Shown: positions 15,876 to 25,046, counted from the stretch's first letter. The stretch is DNA of 32,091 nt from UBA8437 sp963694825 (GCA_963694825.1 CAVOEV010000019.1:1-32091); one strand, 5' to 3'. Made by a program: numbers and translations. The notes: generated from the letters alone by a model not told the origin.

Positions 15876-17312
15876 TCAATTGTCGAGTTGCCTCTCGCGA
15901 ATCCAGTCGGTGTGAAACACGCCCTCCTGGTCCAGCCTCTGGTAGGTGTGGGCTCCGAAGTAATCGCGCTGAGCCTGCAGCAGGTTGGCCGGCAATCGGC
16001 CACGACGGTAGCCGTCGAAGTAGGACAAAGCGGCCGAGAAACTCGGAACCGGTAATCCCAATTCCACAGCCGTCGAGACCACGCGACGCCAACTGGGCTG
16101 AGCCGAGTGGATCGCGTCGCGGAAGAAATCGTCCAGCAACAAGTTCTCGAGATTCCCGTCTCGGTCGAACGCCGCCTTGATGTTCTCCAGAAACGTCGCC
16201 CGGATAATGCAGCCGCCTCGCCACAACAACGCGATCTGACCGTTGTCCAAGTCCCAACCAAACTCATCAGCCGCCGCGTCCAATTGGACGTAGCCCTGAG
16301 CGTAACTGATGATTTTTGACGCGTACAACGCCCGGCGAACGTCCTCGATGAACGCGTCACGATCGCCCTGAAACGTCCCGCCAGGACCCGACAAGACCGC
16401 CTCGGCACGGACGCGAGCGTCCTTCTGGGCCGACAGACAACGGGCAAAGACTGCCTCGGTGATCAATGTTGTCGGCACCCCGAGGTTCAAGGCGTGCTGG
16501 CTCATCCACTTGCCCGTCCCCTTCTGACCGGCAGTGTCCAGGATCTGGTCCACCAGGTGGCCCCCGGACGATTCGTCCGTGACGCTGAAAATGTCTCGAG
16601 TGATCTCGATCAGGTAACTCTCCAGATCCCCCTCGTTCCAATCGCTGAAGACCCGATACAACTCCTCGTTGCTCAAGTCCAAGGCGTGCCGAAGAATGAA
16701 GTAGGCCTCGCAGATCAACTGCATGTCGCCGTACTCGATGCCGTTGTGCACCATTTTTACATAGTGCCCGGCTCCGGCTGGCCCCACCCACTCGCAGCAG
16801 GGAATGTCCGCGTCCGAACCCACCTTGGCACTGATCTTCTGCAACAACTCCTTGACCGCAGGCCACGCTGCCGGCGACCCGCCCGGCATAATACTCGGAC
16901 CCAACAACGCACCTTCCTCGCCACCCGACACTCCCGTGCCGATGAACAACAGACCCGACGCCTCGACCTCGGCCGTCCGACGGTTCGTGTCGTCGAATTG
17001 AGTGTTCCCCCCGTCGATGATGATGTCGCCGGGGTCCAGTAAAGGCGTCAACTGGTCGATCAACGCGTCGACCGCTCCACCAGCCTTCACCATCAGCATC
17101 ACTCGACGAGGACTCTCAAGGTTCTCGACCATCTCCTCGACCGTATGGTACCCGGTGATCGACTTGCCCGAGGCGGTCCCGGCAAGGAACTCATCGGTCG
17201 TCGCCGTCGTTCGGTTGAAGACGCCCACGCTGTAGCCGCGGCTGGCCATGTTGAGAACCAGGTTTTGACCCATGACGGCCAGGCCGACCAGGCCGATATC
17301 GTGCTGAGGCAT
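15876..17312 (-). CDS. gnd: 6-phosphogluconate dehydrogenase, decarboxylating
   Basis: The 478-residue enzyme has the standard length of the long (NADP) form. It oxidises 6-phosphogluconate to ribulose-5-phosphate and CO2 in the oxidative pentose phosphate pathway. Seen motifs are the dinucleotide loop GLAVMG (10-15), the NADP-phosphate-reading NRTT (33-36), IDGGNTQFDDT (100-109), GTGVSGGEEGA (125-135), and GAGHYVKMVHNGIEYGDMQL (180-199) containing catalytic Lys186 and His189, Asn190 and Glu193. The C-terminal helical domain contains WRGGCIIRATFL. The gene follows the sugar kinase by 89 bp on the same strand; together they could channel gluconate and ketogluconate carbon. I see no missing catalytic residue. 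Confidence 0.96.
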   Translation of the reverse strand: MPQHDIGLVGLAVMGQNLVLNMASRGYSVGVFNRTTATTDEFLAGTASGKSITGYHTVEEMVENLESPRRVMLMVKAGGAVDALIDQLTPLLDPGDIIIDGGNTQFDDTNRRTAEVEASGLLFIGTGVSGGEEGALLGPSIMPGGSPAAWPAVKELLQKISAKVGSDADIPCCEWVGPAGAGHYVKMVHNGIEYGDMQLICEAYFILRHALDLSNEELYRVFSDWNEGDLESYLIEITRDIFSVTDESSGGHLVDQILDTAGQKGTGKWMSQHALNLGVPTTLITEAVFARCLSAQKDARVRAEAVLSGPGGTFQGDRDAFIEDVRRALYASKIISYAQGYVQLDAAADEFGWDLDNGQIALLWRGGCIIRATFLENIKAAFDRDGNLENLLLDDFFRDAIHSAQPSWRRVVSTAVELGLPVPSFSAALSYFDGYRRGRLPANLLQAQRDYFGAHTYQRLDQEGVFHTDWIRERQLDN

Positions 17313-17401
17313 TCTCTTCTCTGATAATGAAGGTAAGTGAGCCTTGGTGGAAATGGTCTTGGTCTGGATGCCCGTTCGACTACGAATTCAGCCGACCCCG
17401 G

Positions 17402-18475
17402 CTACCTCTGGATCCTCGCCGATCCGCCCTCGGCGAACGCTTCGACCTGCTCGAGCGTTGCCATCGTGGTGTCGCCGGGGTAGGTGGTCAGCAGTGCACC
17501 GTGAGCCCAACCCAGTCGGAGTGCCGACTCGGGATCTCGTCCGTTCATCAGGCCGTAAAACAGCCCCGACGCGAACCCGTCTCCACCTCCGACCCGGTCC
17601 ACGATGTCCAGTTCGCAGGTCGGAGCCCGATACGTCTCGCCCTCGACCCAGCACACGGCACTCCAGTCGTGACGATTCGTCGAATGGACTTCACGAAGCG
17701 TGGTTGCCACCACCTTGACCGACGGCAGCAAGTCTGACACCTGCTCCATCATCGACAGGAACGAACTGGGATCCAGTTTCCCGCTCGATTCGACATCCGG
17801 CCCGGCAAGACCCAAACCCAACTGCAGGTCCTCCTCGTTGCCAACCAGTACGTCGACATGCTCGACGATCCGTCTCATCGTCTCCTGAGCCGTCCCGAGT
17901 CCCCCGGCAATCTCCCAGAGCTTGGCTCGGAAGTTGAGATCGAACGAAACGACCGCTCCGGCAGCCTTGGCCGCCTGCATCCCCTCGATGATCACCTCCG
18001 GTGTACTCGGCGAAAGCGCCGCGAAGATACCGCCGCTGTGGAACCAGCGCACGCCGCCCGACGTGATCGACGGCCAGTCAAAATCGCCCGGTTCCAACAA
18101 CGCAGCAGCCTCCTGGGCTCGGTTGTAAAATACCACCGGAGCCCGCACACCGGCACCCTGGTCGCTGTAAACCGTTGCCATGTTCGGTCCGCGGACTCCG
18201 TCGTGAACGTACGGCCGGTAGAACGAACGGACTCCCATCGCACGCACTCGCTCGGCAATCAGGTCGCCCAACGGTGAATCAACCATCGCCGTGGCAATCC
18301 CCGTCGACAACCCGAAACAGTCCGACAGGTTGGCCGCACAGTTGAACTCACCACCACTGACATGGATCCGAACTTCATCCGCCTTGCGGAACGGGATCCG
18401 GCCAGAATCCAGACGATGGACCATCGCGCCCAAGGCCAGGAAATCCAAATCGCCACCACTGGCAATGTCCAACAT
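17402..18475 (-). CDS. kdgK: PfkB-family sugar kinase, probable 2-keto-3-deoxygluconate kinase
   Basis: The 357-residue ribokinase-fold enzyme has the PfkB signatures SGGEFNCAANLSDCFG (40-55, substrate loop), SFDLNFRAKLW (177-187), VGNEEDL (211-217), and DRVGGGDGFASG (293-304), whose Asp299 is the catalytic base. The DLNxRxKLW block and the neighbouring gnd favour 2-keto-3-deoxygluconate as substrate, making KDPG for the Entner-Doudoroff route, but other sugar acids are possible. GAGGTGA lies 7 bases before the ATG (complement of 18482-18488), a good Shine-Dalgarno sequence. A TAGAAT -10-like box lies on this strand at 18526-18531 without a good -35 box. It is divergent from the DUF1549 gene. 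Confidence 0.85.
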   Translation of the reverse strand: MLDIASGGDLDFLALGAMVHRLDSGRIPFRKADEVRIHVSGGEFNCAANLSDCFGLSTGIATAMVDSPLGDLIAERVRAMGVRSFYRPYVHDGVRGPNMATVYSDQGAGVRAPVVFYNRAQEAAALLEPGDFDWPSITSGGVRWFHSGGIFAALSPSTPEVIIEGMQAAKAAGAVVSFDLNFRAKLWEIAGGLGTAQETMRRIVEHVDVLVGNEEDLQLGLGLAGPDVESSGKLDPSSFLSMMEQVSDLLPSVKVVATTLREVHSTNRHDWSAVCWVEGETYRAPTCELDIVDRVGGGDGFASGLFYGLMNGRDPESALRLGWAHGALLTTYPGDTTMATLEQVEAFAEGGSARIQR

Positions 18476-18579
18476 GATTCGTCACCTCAAACAGCACACG
18501 TTCGGCCACGTCCAGGCTGAAAGCCATTCTAAACCGGTCGAAGAATCTCGCCCCGACGACCAGTTTTCTGCTCACTAAT

Positions 18580-18609
18580 TTGGACGACAGCCTCGAAACG
18601 AATTATGAT
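18580..18609 (+). promoter_or_regulatory. Candidate promoter for the DUF1549 gene
   Basis: TTGGAC (18580-18585) and TATGAT (18604-18609; five of six consensus matches) are spaced by 18 bp. The -10 box contains the first possible ATG (18605), which argues that translation starts at the later ATG at 18659. Confidence 0.4.
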
Positions 18610-18658
18610 AGAGGACAGTCCATCGCAATACAAAAGGTCAGTCCCGAGGACAGAATCG

Positions 18659-20359
18659 ATGCGAATCTCACCCGAGAGCAACTCGCGAACCACCCACTGG
18701 TTGTTGCCGCTCCTGATCTTCCTGGCCACGCTGCCCACCCAGCCTCAACCCGCGCAGGCTGCCGATTCCGATCAGGTCGTCGTCCAGACCATCAACTCGC
18801 ACCTGAGACAGGGCTGGACCGACAACGAAGTGACCGCCTCGCCTCAAGCCTCTGACGGCGAATTCGCCCGCCGCGTCTCGCTCGATGTGCTCGGACACAT
18901 CCCCCGCTACGCCGAACTCGTCAGCTTGCTCGAAAGCGACGAAACGGATCGTCGGCTGCGTTTCATCGAGCAATTGCTCGATGACGAAGACTACGTGCGA
19001 AACTGGACCACGATCTGGGGCAACCTGCTCGTCGGTCGAACCAACAACCGCGGCGGCCGTGCCGCACTGGACGGCTGGTTGCGACGGGCCTTCGCACGCA
19101 ACATGCCCTATGACCGCTTTGTCTTCGAACTGGTCGCCGCCGAAGGCACCAGCCAGGAAAACCCCGCCGTCAATTTTCTCGCCTCACACCTCAACAACGG
19201 AGCCATCCCCGCCACAGCGATCACCGCAAGACTGTTCCTCGGACTGCAGGTCCAATGCACTCAGTGCCACAACCACCCGTTCAATGACTGGAGACAGTCT
19301 CAGTTCTGGAGCATGAATGCATTCTTCGACGGAACGCGTCGACTCGGTGCCCGCGATGCCTTCCGACTGGTCGATCAGCCCGCCAAGGGCGTCAAGTTTT
19401 TCGAGAAACGAAGTGGGTTGCAGGAGGCCGCCCTGAGACGGTTTGTCGACGGGACCAGCGTCGACATCAATGATCAGGTCCGACCGCGACAACAACTGGC
19501 CACGCTGATGACCGACGCCAGTAAGCCGTACCTCGCCCGAGCCATCGTCAACCGGACCTGGGGACACTTCTTCGGCTTCGGTTTCACTCGACCCATCGAC
19601 GACATGGGACCACACAACCCCGCCTCGCACCCCGAACTGCTCGACTACCTCGCCATACAATTCCGCACCGCTGGCTTCGACCAGAAACGACTGATCCGCT
19701 GGATCACCGCCTGCGATGCCTACAACCTGACCAGCCGACAGGGCGATAACAATGCCGACGACAACCCCGCCGCAGGAACGACTCCGCTGTTCTCCAGAAT
19801 GCCAGTCAAAACCTTCTCCGCCGAACAACTCTACGATTCACTCATTATCGCCACCAACGCCCACAAGACCGGCCGAGGATTCGAAGCGGCCGAAGCACAA
19901 AGACGCACTTGGCTCACGCAATTCGTCCGCACGTTCGGGACAGACGAGAACGACGAGTCGACCACATTTAACGGGACCATCCCGCAGGCGCTACTGATGA
20001 TGAACGGTGCCCTGATCAACAATGCCGTCGCCATCACCAACGGATCGCTGCTCCAACAAGTCGTGGATTCCCCGTCGGGTGACATCAGATCCGCGAAGTC
20101 GGGTTCCGCCACACGCCCCCCACGAACACGCAAAGCCGCTCGAATCCGAGCTCAACAACAACTCAAAAATCGCTACAAGGCCATCCCACGCAAGATCGAA
20201 ACACTCTTCCTGGTCGCGCTGCAAAGAAAACCGACCGAAGAAGAAATGTCGGCGCTGGCTCGAGTCTTCAAGGAAGGCGGACAGGACGACCCGATCGCCG
20301 GACTGCAGGATGTCTTTTGGGCCGTATTGAACTCCAACGAGTTCGTCTCAAACCACTGA
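18659..20359 (+). CDS. DUF1549/DUF1553 domain-containing protein
   Basis: The 566-residue protein begins with a signal peptide (WLLPLLIFLATLP then a Pro/Ala region ending QAAD). The DUF1549 half follows with FARRVSLDVLGHIPRYAEL, LLDDEDYVRNWTTIWGNLLVGR and VQCTQCHNHPF. The CxxCH begins at Cys200 and could hold a heme c. The DUF1553 half contains PYLARAIVNRTWGHFFGFGF and AEQLYDSLIIATNAH and ends with NSNEFVSNH. These planctomycete proteins are exported; the biochemical activity is unproven. It is an orphan: the usual DUF1501 partner is absent and the next gene is convergent. The start at 18659 is preferred because GAGGAC lies about 7 bases upstream and the alternative ATG at 18605 overlaps a -10 box. 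Confidence 0.88.
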   Translation: MRISPESNSRTTHWLLPLLIFLATLPTQPQPAQAADSDQVVVQTINSHLRQGWTDNEVTASPQASDGEFARRVSLDVLGHIPRYAELVSLLESDETDRRLRFIEQLLDDEDYVRNWTTIWGNLLVGRTNNRGGRAALDGWLRRAFARNMPYDRFVFELVAAEGTSQENPAVNFLASHLNNGAIPATAITARLFLGLQVQCTQCHNHPFNDWRQSQFWSMNAFFDGTRRLGARDAFRLVDQPAKGVKFFEKRSGLQEAALRRFVDGTSVDINDQVRPRQQLATLMTDASKPYLARAIVNRTWGHFFGFGFTRPIDDMGPHNPASHPELLDYLAIQFRTAGFDQKRLIRWITACDAYNLTSRQGDNNADDNPAAGTTPLFSRMPVKTFSAEQLYDSLIIATNAHKTGRGFEAAEAQRRTWLTQFVRTFGTDENDESTTFNGTIPQALLMMNGALINNAVAITNGSLLQQVVDSPSGDIRSAKSGSATRPPRTRKAARIRAQQQLKNRYKAIPRKIETLFLVALQRKPTEEEMSALARVFKEGGQDDPIAGLQDVFWAVLNSNEFVSNH

Positions 20360-20369
20360 CACAGCCGGC

Positions 20370-21605
20370 TCAACACTCGCGGACACCCAACCGCACCGTC
20401 AGGCCGTCGATCTCGACCGATAGGCCCAACGGACCAAACAGCTTCTCAAAGAAGACCCCGGCTGCAACCTCACGGACGTCCAACGTCACCCGCTGGTCGA
20501 ACCGGACGCCAGCCGACTTCAGCGACTTCGAATCGTACTCGAAACGGATGCCCGTCTGTTCCAACTGCTTCATCACGTCGGCCGCTCGAGCCCGAGCCAC
20601 TCGCAATGTGAAACGGCGACGCGACAATGGCGGGTATCGCGGACTCGCCACCGAACCCGCCGGCCGACGACCCCGTTCGATCAACGCCCGAGCCACCTGC
20701 AGGTCTTCCCATGTCCCACGCACCCCCACTTCACCCGACCCGGCTGGCTCGAAACTCACTCCCGGTAATTCGTGACGAACCAGCGAAATCGCCCCCGACA
20801 CCTTGCCACCACGGGCTCGATACCGCCCCACAAGACTCACCGGACGATCGAACTCAATAATGCGGACGCCCTGGCCACGAGCAGTCCATTCGAACGTGAG
20901 TCCGTACTGGATTAGCACCAGTGACAATGCCTCGGTGGCCGTCGCTCGAGGCCATTGGGAACCGGCCCACAGGTCATGAGGAATCCGGTCGACCGAATGG
21001 ATCTCGAGTTTCCAACGACGAGCAATCTCGGCGAGCACTTCACGCGGTGACGTGAGATCGTCGAAGCGGACGGTGGACTTGCGACCGAGTCGAGCAATCC
21101 GAGAGGCTCCGCTGCGGCCTTCGACGGACAACTTGAGCTCCTCGTTCCTGAGATGAACCAGTGTCCGCAGTACACGAGCGTCCTGTGTCGGACCCATGTA
21201 CAGCGTGTTGCCCACCACGCTGATGCCGCCGCCAAGAGGCTCCGCCAAGAGACCCAATACCTCACGCACCGGCCGATTGCTCGCACGAACCTCCATCTCC
21301 GACGACGGGTCGATGCGACGATCGAGCAGGATCGACACCCGCCAGAGTTCCTGAACACGGCGGGTGATGTGGCGGATCGAGTGCTGCCGGAGACGGTCGG
21401 TCGAGGTGTTGGTCCACGACACCGAGACGCGCTGAGACAGCGATTGACGGAAGCGGATTCCCGACAACACGGGCCGCTCCGTCGATACGCCCAGCGACTC
21501 GGGCATCCCGGCACCATGGACCGAATCCGACACCCCGACAAGCCATGCCAACAGGATCACCGGGCACATCAACGAACAGGTCATACACCCGACGAGTCTT
21601 TTCAC
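20370..21605 (-). CDS. Secreted protein with STN-like repeats
   Basis: The 411-residue protein has an N-terminal hydrophobic signal segment (residues about 8-27, ending DSVHGAG). Three regions look like the secretin/TonB short N-terminal (STN) fold: 80-138 (QELWRVSILLDRRI, then VREVLGLLAEPLGGGISVVG), 188-252 (EVLAEIARRWKLEIHSVD, then EALSLVLIQYGLTFEW) and 340-406 (DVMKQLEQTGIRFEYDSK, then FFEKLFGPLGLSVEIDG). Residues 258-318 may be a secretin N1-type domain. No secretin pore domain follows, so this is not a full secretin. The function is unknown, possibly a periplasmic adaptor. The GTG at 21603-21605 is chosen because a signal peptide begins there and GGGAG lies upstream; a further GTG at 21666-21668 is possible. 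Confidence 0.7.
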   Translation of the reverse strand: MKRLVGCMTCSLMCPVILLAWLVGVSDSVHGAGMPESLGVSTERPVLSGIRFRQSLSQRVSVSWTNTSTDRLRQHSIRHITRRVQELWRVSILLDRRIDPSSEMEVRASNRPVREVLGLLAEPLGGGISVVGNTLYMGPTQDARVLRTLVHLRNEELKLSVEGRSGASRIARLGRKSTVRFDDLTSPREVLAEIARRWKLEIHSVDRIPHDLWAGSQWPRATATEALSLVLIQYGLTFEWTARGQGVRIIEFDRPVSLVGRYRARGGKVSGAISLVRHELPGVSFEPAGSGEVGVRGTWEDLQVARALIERGRRPAGSVASPRYPPLSRRRFTLRVARARAADVMKQLEQTGIRFEYDSKSLKSAGVRFDQRVTLDVREVAAGVFFEKLFGPLGLSVEIDGLTVRLGVREC

Positions 21606-21741
21606 CCTCAACGGCTCCCGCTGCGATTCTCTAGAGGCATCGACGCGGTGATGGTAGCATGGAGCCACCTCGGCCTACCATGTCCTTTGATGATGTCGTG
21701 ACCCGGTCATCCCACAGAGCGAGCCGGACAAAACGGACCAG

Positions 21742-23673
21742 TTGAACGTGAACACCAACAGATTCAACGCGGTCGGAATCGACCTCGGCACCACCTACTC
21801 CTGCCTGGCCTACCTCAACGAGCACGGTGAACCGGTCACACTCGCCAACCAGGAAGGTGAACTCGCCACGCCGTCGGTCGTCTTCTTCGATGAAGACCAA
21901 CAGGTGATCGTCGGCACCGAAGCACTCCGCAATGCCATCGTCCGCCCCGACCGGGTGGTGCAGAACTCGAAACGACATATCGGCGACCCGGGCCACCACT
22001 GGATGATCGACGATCAGTCGTACACACCAGTCGACATCGCCAGCTACATTCTCAGAAAACTGCTCGCCGCCGCTCACGAACAAATCGGAGCCGTCCAGCG
22101 GGCCGTGGTTACCGTGCCGGCAGGGTTCTCCGACTCGCAACGCCGTGCCACGATCGAAGCCGGACACCGAGCCGGGCTGACCGAGGTCGATATCATCAAC
22201 GAACCGGTCGCCGCCGCACTCTGCTACGTGCTCGGCACCGAAGGACTCTGGTTCACCGAACTCGCCGATGAACAGAGAATCCTCGTCTACGACCTCGGGG
22301 GTGGCACCTTTGACCTGTCGCTGGTGAAGTACCAGAAGGACGAAGTCTGCGTCATGGCCAGCAGTGGGGACCTGAGACTGGGAGGCATCGACTGGAACGA
22401 GTACCTGGAAACAGCCATCTGCGAACGGTTCATCGCCGATTTCGGTGCCGACCCGCGACAGGATCCCAGAAGCCGACAGGCACTCGCACTGGAAATCGAA
22501 ACCACCAAACGCAGCCTCTCGGTCAGACCGCGAGCCGCACTCACCGTGCAACACGACTCGCACCGAAAGACCTACCAGGTTCAACAACAAAAATTCGCCG
22601 AATTGACCAGCCCACTCGTCGAACGCACCGCCGCGATCACTCAGAAAATGCTCGCCGACAACAAGATGGGCTGGGCACACGTGGATGTGATTCTCACCAC
22701 CGGCGGTGCCTCGCGGATGCCCATGGTCCGCGATCGTCTCAAGGAACTCGGCGGACGCACACTCAACACCTCGCTCTCACCCGACCAGTCCATCGCTCAC
22801 GGTGCCACCTACTACGCCGGAATGCTGCAGACCAACACCGAATTCGCCAAGGCGATCAACAACAACGAAGTGGCCGATCGATTGGCCAGAATGAAACAGG
22901 TCAGCGTCAACTCGCGTGGACTCGGCATCCTCGTCCAGAACCAACAAAAACTCCGCATTCCTCACTACCTGATCCCACCCAATACCCCTCTGCCCACCAA
23001 GATCACTCAGACATTCGGCACCGTCGTCGACAACCAGAAACGCGTGCACCTGCAAATCGTCGAAAGCCCCGCCACCGAAGGACGACCCCACGCTCCACTC
23101 GGTGCCTGCATCATCGATGACCTCTCGCCCAATCTCCCCGAAGGCGCCGAAATCGCCGTCACCATCGCCTACGACGAACAGGCTCGAGTCCACGTGACCG
23201 CTGTGGAAGTGACCGGTGGACAGGAAACCTCGATCGAAATCATCCGACCCGAAAACGTCAACGCGACGCACGACGATCGACACTCCACAGGAACCGAAAC
23301 CCAACAGCCTCAAGATGATCCGAACCGTGCTGCCGAATCGGTCGATGACTTCCAGGTCGAAGATTGGACCGACTCGACCACAGCCGCCGAAGTGCAACTG
23401 CCCGATGACGACATCGATATCCTCGACCTCACAACATCTGACACCACCCAACAGAAACCGACACCGACACCGACAACTCGCTCCGAGACCAGGAACAAAC
23501 CGAAACGACGCCGGAAACCCACAACACCGAAATCCAACAAATCCGACGACAACTCGAAACAACAACCCACCAACCGGCAGAATCTCAAACCGCCTCCGCT
23601 GCCACCAGGACTCGATTCCGGGCACGGTACAGGTAGCGGTGAAGATGAGTTCTGGGACCTGCCGGAATCGTGA
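21742..23673 (+). CDS. Hsp70/DnaK-like chaperone without helical lid
   Basis: The 643-residue protein has a full Hsp70 ATPase domain: VGIDLGTTYSCLAY (phosphate 1), INEPVAAALCYVLG, VYDLGGGTFDLSLV (phosphate 2) and LTTGGASRMPMVRDRL (adenosine). A beta-type substrate-binding domain follows (GLGILV, HYLIPPNTPLPTK, PEGAEIAVTIAYDEQARVHVTA). The usual alpha-helical lid is absent. From about residue 500 the chain is low-complexity: an acidic stretch, a Lys/Arg/Pro/Thr stretch, then PPPLPPGLDSG and a conserved-looking end DEFWDLP. It should bind ATP and hold peptides loosely (inference). The gene is not next to grpE or dnaJ. The start at 21742 is TTG; a GTG at 21748 is equally possible. It is divergent from the STN gene across 136 bp. 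Confidence 0.85.
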   Translation: MNVNTNRFNAVGIDLGTTYSCLAYLNEHGEPVTLANQEGELATPSVVFFDEDQQVIVGTEALRNAIVRPDRVVQNSKRHIGDPGHHWMIDDQSYTPVDIASYILRKLLAAAHEQIGAVQRAVVTVPAGFSDSQRRATIEAGHRAGLTEVDIINEPVAAALCYVLGTEGLWFTELADEQRILVYDLGGGTFDLSLVKYQKDEVCVMASSGDLRLGGIDWNEYLETAICERFIADFGADPRQDPRSRQALALEIETTKRSLSVRPRAALTVQHDSHRKTYQVQQQKFAELTSPLVERTAAITQKMLADNKMGWAHVDVILTTGGASRMPMVRDRLKELGGRTLNTSLSPDQSIAHGATYYAGMLQTNTEFAKAINNNEVADRLARMKQVSVNSRGLGILVQNQQKLRIPHYLIPPNTPLPTKITQTFGTVVDNQKRVHLQIVESPATEGRPHAPLGACIIDDLSPNLPEGAEIAVTIAYDEQARVHVTAVEVTGGQETSIEIIRPENVNATHDDRHSTGTETQQPQDDPNRAAESVDDFQVEDWTDSTTAAEVQLPDDDIDILDLTTSDTTQQKPTPTPTTRSETRNKPKRRRKPTTPKSNKSDDNSKQQPTNRQNLKPPPLPPGLDSGHGTGSGEDEFWDLPES

Positions 23674-23686
23674 ATCGGTCGTACCT

Positions 23687-23703
23687 TCGATCGACTTGAT
23701 CGA
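23687..23703 (+). terminator. Weak hairpin between the Hsp70-like gene and menC-like gene
   Basis: TCGATC and GATCGA pair across a 5-nt loop, 14 bp after the stop at 23673. The stem is only 6 bp and has no T-tract, so attenuation or termination is uncertain. Confidence 0.2.
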
Positions 23704-23727
23704 CAACACTCACTAACAGGTCTCACC

Positions 23728-24837
23728 ATGCAGATTGATCGCATCGACCTCTACCACGTCGCAATGCCGTTGATCTATCCGTGGAAGACCGCCTACGGCG
23801 AAGACGAAGCGATTCACTCGGTCCTCTGCCGAATCTCCAGCGGTTCACTCGTCGGCTGGGGCGAAACCGCACCGTTTGCAGCACCCTGCTACAGCCCGGA
23901 ATGGGCTGGAGGCGTCTATGCTGTGGCTCGAGACTGGCTCGCTCCGGCTGTGATCCGACACGACATCTCCTCCGGCCACGAACTCCAACAAAAAATGGCC
24001 CTCTACAAAGGCAACCCGTTCGCCAAGGCCGCTCTCGATGTCGCCTGGTGGGGACTCGAAAGTCGACGTACTAACACGCCGCTGCACCGGCTGCTCGGAG
24101 CATCACGCGATCAGGTCACAGTCGGAGCCGACTTCGGAATCATGGACCATCTCGATGACCTGATCCAAGGCATCGGAAATGCAGTCGATCAAGGCTTCCC
24201 CCGAGTGAAACTGAAGTTCCGGCCAGGCTGGGACCTGCCCATGCTCAAACGCGTTCGCGACACGTTCCCCAATCAGGTGTTTCACATCGACTGCAACAGC
24301 GGCTACACACTCGAAGATCTCGACATCTTCCAAGAGGTGGACCAGCTGGGGCTGGCGATGATCGAACAACCCCTGCCCCACGACGACCTGATCGACCACG
24401 CCAACCTGCAGAAACAACTCCAAACCCCTCTCTGCCTCGACGAATCCATCGTATCGGTCCACCGAGCCCAGCAGGCGTGCCAGATCGGAGCCTGCGGGTG
24501 GATCAATATCAAGCCGGGTCGTGTCGGAGGCTTGACCAACGCCGTGGCCATCCACGACGCCTGCCAACAGGCCGATATCCCCTGCTGGGTCGGAGGCATG
24601 CTCGAAAGTGCGACCGGCTCGGCCGCCTGCGTCGCACTCGCCATGCTCGACAACTTCTCCTACCCCGCCGACATCTTTCCCTCATCACGCTTCTACCATC
24701 AGGACCTCGCCGAGACTCCGCTCGAACTCGTCAACGACAACAACGGATGCCCCTCGGTCATCGCCTCGACAGAAATCCCCGACCCCAACCCACAACGACT
24801 CGAACAACTCACGCTCCAACACACCACAATCCAGTGA
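23728..24837 (+). CDS. menC: Enolase-superfamily enzyme, o-succinylbenzoate synthase-like (MenC/NSAR group)
   Basis: The 369-residue barrel enzyme has the muconate-lactonizing subgroup signature. Catalytic lysines are in VKLKF (Lys161, Lys163) and NIKPGRVGG (Lys262). Metal ligands are Asp188 (FHIDCNSGY), Glu213 (MIEQPLPHDD) and Asp238 (LCLDESI). The 20s capping loop begins PWKTAYGEDEAIHSVLC. This arrangement fits o-succinylbenzoate synthase of menaquinone synthesis or the closely related N-succinylamino acid racemase; no other men gene is nearby, so the two cannot be separated here. The ATG at 23728 gives the normal length. AACAGG is the nearest weak ribosome-binding match. It follows the Hsp70-like gene by 54 bp. 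Confidence 0.82.
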   Translation: MQIDRIDLYHVAMPLIYPWKTAYGEDEAIHSVLCRISSGSLVGWGETAPFAAPCYSPEWAGGVYAVARDWLAPAVIRHDISSGHELQQKMALYKGNPFAKAALDVAWWGLESRRTNTPLHRLLGASRDQVTVGADFGIMDHLDDLIQGIGNAVDQGFPRVKLKFRPGWDLPMLKRVRDTFPNQVFHIDCNSGYTLEDLDIFQEVDQLGLAMIEQPLPHDDLIDHANLQKQLQTPLCLDESIVSVHRAQQACQIGACGWINIKPGRVGGLTNAVAIHDACQQADIPCWVGGMLESATGSAACVALAMLDNFSYPADIFPSSRFYHQDLAETPLELVNDNNGCPSVIASTEIPDPNPQRLEQLTLQHTTIQ

Positions 24838-24879
24838 ACCAAGGAAAATCCGATCTGACTGAATGCGTCGAAATCCTCG

Positions 24880-24999
24880 ATGCGACTCCCTATGACGCTC
24901 CACCTCAAGTCATGCGGCCGTAATCAGTCGGAATTGCAAGAAGCACGACAGCACCTGGACTCCTGCTCAAACTGCAAACGCACACTCGCACAACGATAA
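24880..24999 (+). CDS. Small zinc-finger-like ORF (39 residues)
   Basis: The ORF reads MRLPMTLHLKSCGRNQ and onwards to RQHLDSCSNCKRTLAQR before TAA. H25-x3-C29-x2-C32 is the exact core of the zf-HC2/anti-sigma zinc finger, and Cys12 or His8 could be the fourth ligand. It is much shorter than known anti-sigma domains. An inner ATG at 24892 overlaps the TGA of a preceding 10-codon ORF (24863-24895), which could couple translation. It lies 42 bp after the MenC-like gene. It could be a remnant, a micro-zinc-finger or chance. Confidence 0.3.
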   Translation: MRLPMTLHLKSCGRNQSELQEARQHLDSCSNCKRTLAQR

Positions 25000-25046
25000 G
25001 CCTAGGACCTCGCCTTCCAAAACACCGCAGCCAACACCGCACGTGG

